DNA of 49,993 bases. It comes from Alphaproteobacteria bacterium UBA2903 (GTDB lineage Bacteria > Pseudomonadota > Alphaproteobacteria > CAAGCB01 > CAG-977). A model generated the notes under the pieces. That model saw only the letters and a list, made by a program, of their open reading frames with translations. It searched no databases and was not told the origin of the DNA. This document shows positions 6,845 through 14,217 of this stretch, piece by piece. The translations under genes were made by a program, and so were the position numbers. Positions within the stretch are counted from its first letter, which is position 1, and every line of letters begins with the position of its first letter. The stretch spans positions 1-49,993 of the forward strand of contig DEDN01000034.1 of assembly GCA_002349565.1 (NCBI GenBank), in the 5' to 3' direction.

Positions 6845-7837
6845 TTATATATTCCTTACAATATCTGAAATAATCGCGTTTTCGTCATTTTTGTCCGCAT
6901 CGTATTCATATATGGTCGAGGCATCGACATACGGATATTTTTTTAATGTCAGAAATGCCGTCATATCTTTAATGTCATTCCAACGGCAAGCGGTTTGAAT
7001 AATGAATTTCTTAACCGACAGCGTTGATAAAATTTCACTGAATCCGCACCGGAGCGATACAATTCCTTTTGCTTTTTTCGCCAAATAAACCGCTTCAGGA
7101 ATCGAAAGGCGGGGATCGTTGAAAAAAACATTAAACCCTTTTTCTCTTAATGACCGTTTTAAGGTCTCCCAAAAATCAAGCGGCATATTTTTTACAAAAT
7201 TTGCGTCAGAAACAATGAACACAAACTTATTAAAATCAATTCCTTTCACTTTCTCACGTATTTGCCGTTCCATATTATCGACAAAATAAAATGCCGGCGG
7301 CTCAAAAGTCTTTACCCCGTTAAAATCACACAGAATATCGATGTAGTGCCGCCGATCTGTCCCACTTTCAACGGCGGCAAGCGTTTTTTGAAGTTCGTGA
7401 AGCGGCGACGGGTTAACGTTGAATAAAATCCCCTTGTACAAAATTTCCTTACGCCGCAACGCTTGAAACATTTCGTCTTTGTTGTTGTTTATTACGTAAT
7501 ACGGAACATTCTGAAACAACATTTTACACAAATCGGCGTATTGCGGTCTAAGCCCCACCAAACACGGCGATTTCAAATTTTGTTTTTCAAGCAATGCCTT
7601 AAAAAGCATACTCAAAACATATGCTTCACCCATTCCCGCGCGCAAAAGAAAAACACTGTCGTGTCCCGAAGGAATTTGCTTAACGATCTTTGATAGAACT
7701 TTTTTTTCGAAGGTCTGCGGAAAAATATCGAAATATTTTTCCTGCACTCCGTTTTCGCATACCGTCCCCCAATGCGCTAAAGGAAGGCCGAAAAATGACA
7801 ACTCTTTCTGGTTCGCTAATTTTTTAATTCTGAGCAT
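6845..7837 (-). CDS. Putative glycosyltransferase (GT-B-like), paralogue of the gene at 8857
   Basis: The protein has 330 residues and no single well-known family signature that I recognise. Its C-terminal third (ARLSIPEAVYLAKKAKGIVSLRCG pattern, read as SIPEAVYLAKKAKG and IVSLRCGFSEILS) resembles the second domain of heptosyltransferase-like GT-B enzymes, where a serine/glycine-rich loop binds the sugar nucleotide. It matches the protein encoded at 8857-9801 in the same region (SVEEIYVLASRAKA and IIANRCGLCDVL), so the two are related. Near the N-terminus is LSFFGLPL, a version of the short FGIP motif shared in this locus. It lies one base upstream of the KpsC-like gene. The role, adding a sugar to the locus-1 glycan, is inferred from family resemblance and neighbours. 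Confidence 0.6.
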   Translation of the reverse strand: MLRIKKLANQKELSFFGLPLAHWGTVCENGVQEKYFDIFPQTFEKKVLSKIVKQIPSGHDSVFLLRAGMGEAYVLSMLFKALLEKQNLKSPCLVGLRPQYADLCKMLFQNVPYYVINNNKDEMFQALRRKEILYKGILFNVNPSPLHELQKTLAAVESGTDRRHYIDILCDFNGVKTFEPPAFYFVDNMERQIREKVKGIDFNKFVFIVSDANFVKNMPLDFWETLKRSLREKGFNVFFNDPRLSIPEAVYLAKKAKGIVSLRCGFSEILSTLSVKKFIIQTACRWNDIKDMTAFLTLKKYPYVDASTIYEYDADKNDENAIISDIVRNI

Positions 7838-7855
7838 CCGAATCTCTCTTTATAT

Positions 7856-8860
7856 CTACAAAGGAAGTTTTTGCAATTTAAGGTAATATGAAATCCCATT
7901 TCGCCCCGTTAAAATTTTATCATTTGAAATCTCAATAATTTTTTCGGGCGTCCCGATTTCAAATTTTGCCTTGGGATACTTAAAAATATCCGACAAAATT
8001 AAATGCGAAAGAATGCCGTTTTCCCACTTTGCGATAAATGCATTTTTTATATCGCCTAAAAAACGGCCGAAATGAATAAAATACAGTTTATCAACATAAA
8101 ATGACGATAAATTAACCGCCGCTATGTTTTTCAAATGTGAAAACACCCAATCAATATTATGAACACTCGTTAAATTACGATAATCGTTCCAGTTAATTTG
8201 ATTCTTTTCCAACAATAAAAACCAATCTTTTCTGGGTTTTGTATACGTTATTCCAAAACTCCAATGTTTGTACGCCGTTTTTGTCGCCCAAAAATCAAAA
8301 GAAAAAGCGTCCAAGCCTTTTTTTTCCGCGTATTCTTCCGCCCGCAATAAAATCAAAGCGGCCGATTTCGGATCCGTTACAAAAAAAGAATCGTCAGCAT
8401 CAATATTCCAAAAATAATTGTCAGACTCTTTTACGGCAACATCAAATACGGTTAAATGGGCAAAACACGCATTTATCCATTTTTTATCGATTTTTTGTTC
8501 CTTTACGATTTTTTTATATTTTTTACTTTTTAAAAAAGAAAAATCCGTATCGTAAAACGTAATGTTTTTCAAAATTTTCTTTTCAAGTTTTTTATTATCG
8601 CACAAAATACAGAATTTGCGATGCATCACATTCAGAATGTCAATCCAATTTTGAAAACAGAATAAAGTATCATCAATATCTCTATTTACTTTCAAATAAA
8701 AAATCGGCTTATCATCTTTCACGAACCTTTCTTTCGGAAAGAATCTTATTTTTCTTTTGCAATTATAAATTGAAATTTCTAAAAAACAAAAATTCAAAAG
8801 ATAAAAACGTTTGAATTTTCCCGTTTTCACTTTTGTCTTAATTTTTTCAAATATTTTCAT
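7856..8860 (-). CDS. Putative glycosyltransferase (GT-A-like, DxD motif)
   Basis: This 334-residue protein has a DxD-type motif, YFWNIDADDSFF, at about residues 148-159, as expected for metal-dependent GT-A glycosyltransferases. A later GITYTKPRKDWF segment and IHFGRFLGD lie where acceptor-binding parts would be. The N-terminus is strongly basic (MKIFEKIKTKVKTGKFKR), followed by a weak version of the locus's hydrophobic motif, suggesting peripheral membrane attachment. The start overlaps the stop of the upstream gene (ATGA). The family is not certain; it is a glycan-locus enzyme by motif and context. The gene is AT-rich. Confidence 0.55.
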   Translation of the reverse strand: MKIFEKIKTKVKTGKFKRFYLLNFCFLEISIYNCKRKIRFFPKERFVKDDKPIFYLKVNRDIDDTLFCFQNWIDILNVMHRKFCILCDNKKLEKKILKNITFYDTDFSFLKSKKYKKIVKEQKIDKKWINACFAHLTVFDVAVKESDNYFWNIDADDSFFVTDPKSAALILLRAEEYAEKKGLDAFSFDFWATKTAYKHWSFGITYTKPRKDWFLLLEKNQINWNDYRNLTSVHNIDWVFSHLKNIAAVNLSSFYVDKLYFIHFGRFLGDIKNAFIAKWENGILSHLILSDIFKYPKAKFEIGTPEKIIEISNDKILTGRNGISYYLKLQKLPL

Positions 8861-9801
8861 TGTTTCCTCGCTGAAAGTTTTTCCAAAATATCCGCTTGGA
8901 TGTCGTTCAATTTTTGCTTATGCGTGTTGTATTCCGTGATGAAGTCGTGTGCCGCCCACGGAAAGCCCGCGAACGTGTACATCGGCTGCAAATCTTCGTG
9001 ATGCGGATTGTGGCAGTAAATCACATATTGCGGCACGGGCAGTTCGCACAACACGTCGCACAAGCCGCAACGGTTGGCGATAATGGCTTTTGCGCGCGAA
9101 GCCAGAACGTAAATTTCCTCGACCGAAAACAGTTTCGAATTACGAAAAACGCCGATTCCTTTCGCGTTCAATTCCCGTGTGAGACCTTGCCAAAATTCAA
9201 TCGGCAAAGGATCTTGCGATGTCGCGTTAGGCACAAACAACACAAAGTTGTCCAAATCGATGCTGAACAGTTTGGCTTTGACAAGCGCGGAACGCTGTGC
9301 TTCTTCGGAAATGACGGCACGGTTGAAGCGCATTTGGGAAAAATCGGCGTTCAGATGCTTTTCCCAGTTTTTGTAGAAATGAAGTCCTGTATTGTTTAGC
9401 ACGATCAACTTGTCGTCTTCTAATACGGGCGAGATATTGCTTTCACCGGCGTTTTTGTTTAATTTCGCTTCGCCGCAGTAGAAAGCGGGAACGTCGGGAC
9501 AGAACATTCTGAAAATATCGACTTGAGCGGGCTTTCTGGCAAAAATAAAGTCCCCGTTCTTGCGCCAAAAACGCGTGGTACGGGCGTAAACGACGGATTC
9601 GCCCAGATTGTTTAAAATGACTTTGATGTTTTTCCCGATCAGTTCGGGGCAGTTTTCGGCGATCAAGTCCGTAAATCTGTCGTATCTGTTCGCGTATTTT
9701 TTGACTTTGTACTGAACGCCCAGAAAATACCGCTTTTCGCACGAATCAAGCTTTTTGACTTTGACAATCGGAATGCCTAAAAATGTGATGCTGCGTTGCA
9801 T
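8857..9801 (-). CDS. Putative glycosyltransferase (GT-B-like), paralogue of the gene at 6845
   Basis: I place the start at ATG 9799-9801, four bases beyond the preceding stop. It has GGGAG at a suitable distance; the longer reading from 9819 would use TTG. The 314-residue protein opens with ITFLGIPIVKVKK and then RYFLGVQYKVKK, two copies of the hydrophobic-basic motif seen in other enzymes of this locus. The middle holds FVLFVPNAT and PIEFWQGLTRELNAKGI, and the end holds LASRAKAIIANRCGLCDVL, matching the neighbour at 6845. The pattern fits a heptosyltransferase-like GT-B fold. It lies in the operon between a HAD phosphatase and a GT-A-like gene with ATGA overlap. Donor and acceptor are unknown. 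Confidence 0.6.
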   Translation of the reverse strand: MQRSITFLGIPIVKVKKLDSCEKRYFLGVQYKVKKYANRYDRFTDLIAENCPELIGKNIKVILNNLGESVVYARTTRFWRKNGDFIFARKPAQVDIFRMFCPDVPAFYCGEAKLNKNAGESNISPVLEDDKLIVLNNTGLHFYKNWEKHLNADFSQMRFNRAVISEEAQRSALVKAKLFSIDLDNFVLFVPNATSQDPLPIEFWQGLTRELNAKGIGVFRNSKLFSVEEIYVLASRAKAIIANRCGLCDVLCELPVPQYVIYCHNPHHEDLQPMYTFAGFPWAAHDFITEYNTHKQKLNDIQADILEKLSARKQ

Positions 9802-9802
9802 T

Positions 9803-10177
9803 TTACAGGCTCCCGTCAATCTCTGCCGACAAATTCAGCGCGGCGTCGCGTTTTTTGCACACGGCGAAAGCCATGGGCAAACCACTCGGCTTGTCATCGT
9901 TAATCAGGATTCTTTCCCCCATCGGGGCATCGTAAATGATGTGGTCAAACCGCAAGCCGTTTTCTGTCAAAAAGGCTTCCAAATTCTCTTTTTCTTCGAC
10001 TTTGCGCGATGTGACAAAGACAATCATGTCTTCGGGGGGAATTTGCGCGAACAACTCCTTCACGCCGTCCAACAGCACGTCTCCGCCGTTTTTGTAGCCG
10101 TTATGCACGCAAACCGTCCCGTCCACGTCAAAAATCCAAGTGTGCGGCAAAGGCGAAAGCGTCAATTTATTCGTCAT
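9803..10177 (-). CDS. HAD-family sugar-phosphate phosphatase-like protein
   Basis: The 124-residue protein shows the three HAD motifs in order: WIFDVDGTVCVHNG (nucleophile aspartate at about residue 17), IVFVTSRK (motif II), and ERILINDDKPSGLP (motif with the acidic pair, about residues 88-101). It is at the short end for a HAD enzyme and lacks a large cap domain. It overlaps the upstream nucleotidyltransferase-kinase gene by 11 bases and precedes a glycosyltransferase. Together with that fusion protein it suggests a pathway of kinase, phosphatase and nucleotidyltransferase steps that activates a sugar, as in heptose nucleotide synthesis. The exact substrate is inferred, not shown. Confidence 0.75.
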   Translation of the reverse strand: MTNKLTLSPLPHTWIFDVDGTVCVHNGYKNGGDVLLDGVKELFAQIPPEDMIVFVTSRKVEEKENLEAFLTENGLRFDHIIYDAPMGERILINDDKPSGLPMAFAVCKKRDAALNLSAEIDGSL

Positions 10178-11678
10178 TGTCCAAATACCTTTGCAGTTCG
10201 TACAGACCTTTGTAAAACGCCCCGCATATCGCGTCGTAATCTTCCCACGCGTAGGTTGTCAGGCTCAGCCAGATAATCGCGTGCAGCAACTTGATTTTGC
10301 GTCTGTCCGCTCCCGTCAGTGCGAAAAAGTCCTCTTCGACGTCTTTCCAGTTGTTCGACACGATTTCCAAATCGACGCTGTCGTCGTGAATTTCCAAAGA
10401 AAAGTTTTTGCGGTTGAACTGGTCGTAATCGCCGACCACGCTGTAATACAGTTTCGCCCAATCGTAATCGACGTCGCCGTAAAACTTTGTTTTGCCGAAG
10501 TATCCGCGCGGATCGAGCAATATCGGACGAACGCCGTTCGTTTCGATCATCATGTTGTGAAACGTGTTGTCCCCGTGCGTCAGGTAGAACTTCGACGGAT
10601 ACATCGCCCGCATATCCGCGATGATTCTGTCCTTGACCGCAAAGATGTTCGCGCATTTTTTGTTGTTGATGACAACGGTTTTGTCCGCGGCAAACGGCAC
10701 CAAATCGCGCACTTTGTCCAATCGGTCAAATGTTTTGGTGATATAGTTGCTTTCACAATCTTCAATGTTTGCCTCAATCGGCGGCACCAAAGTGTGCAAG
10801 CGTTTCAGCGCGTCGACGATTTTCGTCAGCAATGCCCGCTTGAAGCCTTTGGTCAGAAAAGCGTAGGCAAAGATATTCTCCCCTTTGATCTTTTCCATAA
10901 CCAGCGGGTCGTAGCCGTAAATTTTGGGAATGTTCGTATATCCCAGTTCAGTGACTTTTTTATACCACGCGATCTCGTCCGCCGCCAATTTGCGGCCCTG
11001 TTCGTCCAGCGGGTATTTCAAAACGATGTCGCCTTTAAATTCCATTTTGTTGAACGGGCGGCATTTGGGCTTGTTCAATTCGTTTTGAAAATACGACAGC
11101 ATCGTTCCGATTTCCAATCCGCCGTACATGTTCAGCCGCTCGAAAGACAAATTCTTCGCCGCCAGCCACTTGACAAATTCGCCTTCGTCGGGGACGTCCG
11201 CAATTTGCGCCTTGTCCTTGAACAAAAACAGCCCCGCCACGCCGTTTTCTTTGGACGCTTCCTGCTTGAATGCGCCATCAACGTATGACCAGCGACACTC
11301 GAAGTCTTTGGATATGCCGATGTAGTTATGTGTTACGTTTTCAGGCATACCGAAATTCGATAAAATCAAATCGCACCATATCAACATAAACGGTGTTGAA
11401 TCGGGCAGGCTTTTCAATGCATCCGCAATACCGGAACACGTTCCCTTTTTATCAGCGTCGACGACTTCGTAATCCACGGTTGCAAACGCTTTCAGATAGC
11501 GTTTCAAGGTATCCTTTTGATAATCGGCGATGATTTTGAACTTTGCGGCGGGATATTTTTTGAACAGATGAAAAATCATCGGCAGATTGTCGACGGGAAC
11601 CAAAGCTTTGGGTTTGTTCGTCGTTAAAGTTTCCAATCGCGTGCCTTTTCCGCCCGCCTGTACGACAATGTATTTCAT
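10167..11678 (-). CDS. Nucleotidyltransferase-kinase fusion for activation of a surface sugar (or choline-like group)
   Basis: The 503-residue protein has two parts. Residues 1-225 form a sugar-phosphate nucleotidyltransferase: the start VVQAGGKGTRLETLT with NKPKALVPV is the nucleotide-binding loop, followed by the acidic MLIWCDLILS. Residues 260-500 resemble aminoglycoside/choline kinase-type phosphotransferases: FYLTHGDNTFHNMM is the catalytic HGD-x-x-x-x-N loop, and ILLDPRGYFG plus GDVDYDWAKL take the place of the metal-binding loop. A fused kinase and nucleotidyltransferase would phosphorylate a substrate and attach it to CMP or a similar nucleotide. Start at 11678 is supported by GAGGAA. 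The 88-bp structured element ends 19 bases upstream. The next gene is a HAD phosphatase overlapping by 11 bases. The substrate cannot be read from sequence. Confidence 0.75.
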   Translation of the reverse strand: MKYIVVQAGGKGTRLETLTTNKPKALVPVDNLPMIFHLFKKYPAAKFKIIADYQKDTLKRYLKAFATVDYEVVDADKKGTCSGIADALKSLPDSTPFMLIWCDLILSNFGMPENVTHNYIGISKDFECRWSYVDGAFKQEASKENGVAGLFLFKDKAQIADVPDEGEFVKWLAAKNLSFERLNMYGGLEIGTMLSYFQNELNKPKCRPFNKMEFKGDIVLKYPLDEQGRKLAADEIAWYKKVTELGYTNIPKIYGYDPLVMEKIKGENIFAYAFLTKGFKRALLTKIVDALKRLHTLVPPIEANIEDCESNYITKTFDRLDKVRDLVPFAADKTVVINNKKCANIFAVKDRIIADMRAMYPSKFYLTHGDNTFHNMMIETNGVRPILLDPRGYFGKTKFYGDVDYDWAKLYYSVVGDYDQFNRKNFSLEIHDDSVDLEIVSNNWKDVEEDFFALTGADRRKIKLLHAIIWLSLTTYAWEDYDAICGAFYKGLYELQRYLDNDE

Positions 11679-11697
11679 GCGTTATTCCTCCATAGAT

Positions 11698-11785
11698 GAA
11701 CGGGAATTTGATTGAGATCCGTATTGACGGCACTTTCCCCGCGTTTTAAGCCTATGGCTCTGGACATGTTCGGGGTATCCCGTTC
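11698..11785 (-). ncRNA. Structured leader element A (88 bp) with a variable stretch complementary to the tail fibre 1 leader
   Basis: Read on the minus strand, the element begins gaacggga and ends tcccgttc, giving an 8-bp closing stem. Inside are CCCCG (positions 11-15) pairing with CGGGG (45-49), a small AGCC-ATA-GGCT hairpin (27-37), and the loop aacatgtccag. Positions 1-49 align without gaps with element B at 49203-49289. Positions 58-77 are the variable stretch, complementary to the tail fibre 1 leader at 3097-3115 with one bulged base. The element ends 19 bases before the start of the nucleotidyltransferase-kinase gene and 10 bases after the stop of the resolvase-like gene. Its place suggests a cis-acting mRNA leader or a processed antisense RNA. 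That it is transcribed is inferred. Confidence 0.7.
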
Positions 11786-11795
11786 GTAAAAGAAA

Positions 11796-12380
11796 TCAAG
11801 CATCGATCAGCTCCGACAATCGGGCGTCTTTTTTGATAAAGCCGTTCAGCGTGTTCGGATGGACGTGCATCATTTGTGCGATCTTGTTGCGCGAATAGCC
11901 GTTTTTCAGCAGTTGTGCGATCTCTTCGCCGCGTCCCGTCAGTTTGGTTCGCTTGTTCAGGCGTCCGCGCGGGCGTCCCAGCACTTGCCCTGCCGCTTTC
12001 GCGTCTTCCAATCCCTCTTTCGTCAGCTGTGAGCGCAATTCTTCCGCGACTTTTGCGACGACGCCGAACAATTCCGCCAAGCTTGCCGTCGTTTCGCTTT
12101 CCCCGCCGAAACGCAGATCGTCCTCGCACGAACAGATCAGCACGCCTCGGTTCAGCAGCCGTTCCAGCAGCAAAGCGATTGTCCGCACGTCTTTTGCCAG
12201 ACGGAACGTTTTTTCCAGCAGCAGCATATCCCCCGTGTTTAAACTTTCGGGCAAAAAGTCGCTTGCAACCACCCACGCATCAACTTTGATGCCGTGGTTT
12301 CGGGCGTAATCCGTTATCGCCTCACGCTGTCGGGCGACGATTTCAACATCGGCGTAATCTTGGACAAACGCTGTGTTCAT
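11796..12380 (-). CDS. Resolvase-family protein lacking the catalytic serine
   Basis: The 194-residue protein follows the layout of Pin-type serine recombinases: a catalytic-type domain, the connecting helix (SLAELFGVVAKVAEELRSQLTKEGLEDAKAAG), then VLGRPRG and a C-terminal helix-turn-helix (SRNKIAQMMHVHPNTLNGFIKK). The usual start Y-x-RVSTxxQ aligns with AFVQDYADVEIVARQ, placing tyrosine 9 where the nucleophilic serine belongs and glutamine where the conserved arginine belongs. The RLxRS box reads RLAKD, so a second arginine is also changed. Family knowledge says such a protein should not cut DNA. It may bind DNA as a regulator. It sits between the broken RgpF gene and element A. A GGGAAG site precedes the ATG. 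Confidence 0.75.
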   Translation of the reverse strand: MNTAFVQDYADVEIVARQREAITDYARNHGIKVDAWVVASDFLPESLNTGDMLLLEKTFRLAKDVRTIALLLERLLNRGVLICSCEDDLRFGGESETTASLAELFGVVAKVAEELRSQLTKEGLEDAKAAGQVLGRPRGRLNKRTKLTGRGEEIAQLLKNGYSRNKIAQMMHVHPNTLNGFIKKDARLSELIDA

Positions 12381-12597
12381 GCCCTTTTTTCTTCCCTTTC
12401 CCCGTTCCCTTGTTTAAAGGAATTCACCGTTTGATTTGACAGTTTTCGGGCAAAAGGCGGCTGTCGCAAAAAGGGCTGCTTTCAGCCTGTTTGCAATAAA
12501 TATGTTGTATTCAAAAGCAATCTCTGCTATATACACAAAAAACGGTCGTTTGATATGAATCAAACCAACCTGTTGTTTTCAAACGTTTTTTTCCAAG
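12381..12597. other. Intergenic region upstream of the resolvase-like gene
   Basis: This 217-base stretch is AT-rich. On the minus strand it contains a short hairpin (GGCTG, AAAG, CAGCC at about 12470-12483) followed by C and five T, which could end the GT2-RgpF transcript. Further on is CTGTCAAATC at about 12431-12440, but no clear promoter for the resolvase-like gene. No gene was recognised. Confidence 0.4.
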
Positions 12598-13389
12598 TTA
12601 AAACAGACTGCGCATTCCGCGGTTTATCAGCAATCCCGCCAATTTAAGCCCGCATGACGCTTTGATTTGGCGATGCAGTTTCGGATTTGCGTTTTTTACG
12701 ATTTTCAACGTTTCAAGCACGCTTTCCGCAGAATACTTCGTCCTTTGAAACACCTTGCGCTTTACGAACGGACAGCGTTTTTTCAGCAAAGACACGGGAC
12801 ACGCCGTCGGCGGCAAAGGACTGTCCCAATCGATATACGACGCCGCTTTGAAGCCGCGTTCTTTGAAAAACGCCGTCATCGGCACTTCGTATTTCGCGAT
12901 CAGTTCACGCGGGGACGAACAGCCCGTTATCCCGTTCATAAAAGCTTCAAAGGCTTACGATGAAAACGCCTGTCTGCGAAACGCCCAAAACCAGCTTTGC
13001 AAATGCGGACGAATTTCAGGACTTTCGACGACGCCCCAGAAATCGCAATCGGCGGCATCCATTTTGCAAAACATTTCCGCCAAAGGAAACACGGGCGCGT
13101 AACAGCTGTCGTTGCAAAACACCAATTCGTCCGCATCGTTCAGCCATTGCGCCGACAGCACCGTTTTCCAGCCGTGTTTGTACGATCCGAAATCATATTC
13201 CCCATGACGGCGGCAGCGGACATAATCGGCAATGTCTTTCAGCTTCAGCTGTTCGTCTTCGTCGGCTTCGCTGTCGGCGACAAACAGGATTTTGTCGGCA
13301 AAAGGACGAAACGCGCGCAGCAAATCCGTTACGTCTTCGCGTATTTTTCCGTTTTTACAGTAAGCGGCGAAAATCAAAACCCGTTTCAT
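12598..13389 (-). pseudogene. Rhamnan synthesis F (RgpF)-like glycosyltransferase interrupted by an in-frame stop
   Basis: The first part (12955-13389) encodes RVLIFAAYCKNGKIREDVTDLL, a YDFGSYKHGW box, ELVFCNDSCYAPVFPL, then ADCDFWGVVES and SWFWAFRRQAFSS. These are typical of the RgpF domain (PF05045), whose members add rhamnose or related sugars. The reading then meets TAA at 12955-12957. The next codons in the SAME frame read AFEAFMNGITGCSS and continue to 12598 with sequence that completes the domain. There is no frameshift, so one base change would restore a 263-residue protein. The start overlaps the GT2 stop by ATGA, confirming an operon. It is most simply a recent nonsense allele; stop-codon read-through or a sequencing error are alternatives. 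Confidence 0.8.
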
Positions 13390-14132
13390 TTTATCCCTGT
13401 CAGCCTCAGCAATTTGTTTTTGATTCTGTCGGCAATCGACCGCAGATACAGCCGCGGGTGTTTTTTGCGCAAGCCCGCGCGCAGAATTTTCGACAGCTCC
13501 GCCATTTTTTTCTGCGTCTTTTTGGAAATGTTGCCCTCGTATCCGCGATAACGGACCAATACTTCGGGCAGATTGGCAAAAGCCGTCTTTTCAATCAAAC
13601 CGCAATACATTTCCAAATCTTCCGCAACAGGAAAGCGTTCATTGTAACAAGCACCCAAGCTTTTGCGCATCATCATGCAGGATTGCAGAATCGGGCAGGA
13701 ATAGAACAGCGCCGCTTTGATTTCGTCGCTTTTCAAGGGCTTTTTCTTCAGCTTGACTTTGGGAAAAGTTTCATACCACGACCCTAAAACACCCACTTCG
13801 GGGTGAGCATCCAAAAAAGCGACCTGTTTTTCAAAACGCGTCGGCAAACACACATCGTCATGATCCATTACGGCGATATATTCGCCCTCCGCCCGTTTTA
13901 TCAAAGCGTTCCGTGTTCCAGAAATTCCCAAATTACGTTCGTTTTTTTGATATTTTATCCGATCGTCACCATAGGAAAAAATAACCTGTTCGACCCGTTC
14001 GTCCGTTGAAGCGTCGTTTTGAATCAGCAATTCGAAATCCGTAAAGGTCTGATTCAAAATACTGTCGATACATTCGCGCAAATACGTTTCATTCGTGTTG
14101 TAGACCGACAGAGCAACCGAAACGCGGGGCAT
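13386..14132 (-). CDS. Family 2 glycosyltransferase under the G-tract promoter
   Basis: The 248-residue enzyme has a GT2 (GT-A) fold: start VSVALSVYNTNETYLRECIDSIL, then QNDASTD, the NLGISGTRNALI helix and the metal-binding YIAVMDHDD at about residues 88-97. A later VAEDLEMYCGL corresponds to the ED motif that supplies the catalytic base, followed by VRYRGYEGNIS. It is closely related to the partial GT2 at the right end of the window (LGISGTRN, then AIMDHDD), which also lies upstream of a leader element. It has GAAAGGA before the ATG and a promoter about 45-75 bases upstream whose spacer contains nine G. It should add one sugar to the locus-1 glycan. Donor and linkage are unknown. Confidence 0.85.
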   Translation of the reverse strand: MPRVSVALSVYNTNETYLRECIDSILNQTFTDFELLIQNDASTDERVEQVIFSYGDDRIKYQKNERNLGISGTRNALIKRAEGEYIAVMDHDDVCLPTRFEKQVAFLDAHPEVGVLGSWYETFPKVKLKKKPLKSDEIKAALFYSCPILQSCMMMRKSLGACYNERFPVAEDLEMYCGLIEKTAFANLPEVLVRYRGYEGNISKKTQKKMAELSKILRAGLRKKHPRLYLRSIADRIKNKLLRLTGIK

Positions 14133-14176
14133 CTTTCTTCATCCTTTCCAAAGCCGAAACCAAGCATTTGGATTGA

Positions 14177-14205
14177 ATGATACCCCCCCCCTATGGTATT
14201 GTCAA
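14177..14205 (-). promoter_or_regulatory. Phase-variable promoter with a G9 tract in the spacer
   Basis: On the minus strand TTGACA (14205-14200) is followed by a 17-base spacer, ATACCATA plus nine G, and then TATCAT (14182-14177). The -35 is perfect and the -10 matches at five of six positions. With nine G the spacing is exactly the optimum; loss or gain of G would change spacing and strength, as in the porA and opc promoters of Neisseria. The expected start is about 7 bases further, roughly 38 bases before the GT2 start at 14132. It should control GT2 and RgpF, and possibly genes beyond. Confidence 0.88.
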
Positions 14206-14217
14206 GGAATTTTTTTA

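Noticed and set aside
10140..11288. Long + strand frame opposite the nucleotidyltransferase-kinase gene
   Set aside because: Antisense shadow with repetitive Val/Phe/Arg/Gln composition typical of such frames here; no start signal.
11771..11785. GAAC-type direct repeats in the structured element as a possible LexA box
   Set aside because: The GAAC repeats are 10 bases apart, whereas alphaproteobacterial LexA sites have a 7-base spacing. They belong to the closing stem and core.
11698..11785. Element A as a CRISPR-like or TnpB-type guide RNA gene
   Set aside because: Scaffold plus variable stretch is similar in concept, but there is no Cas or TnpB-like gene in the window, no repeat array, and tag 1 has a one-base insertion that a DNA-targeting guide would tolerate poorly. 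Kept only as a distant alternative.
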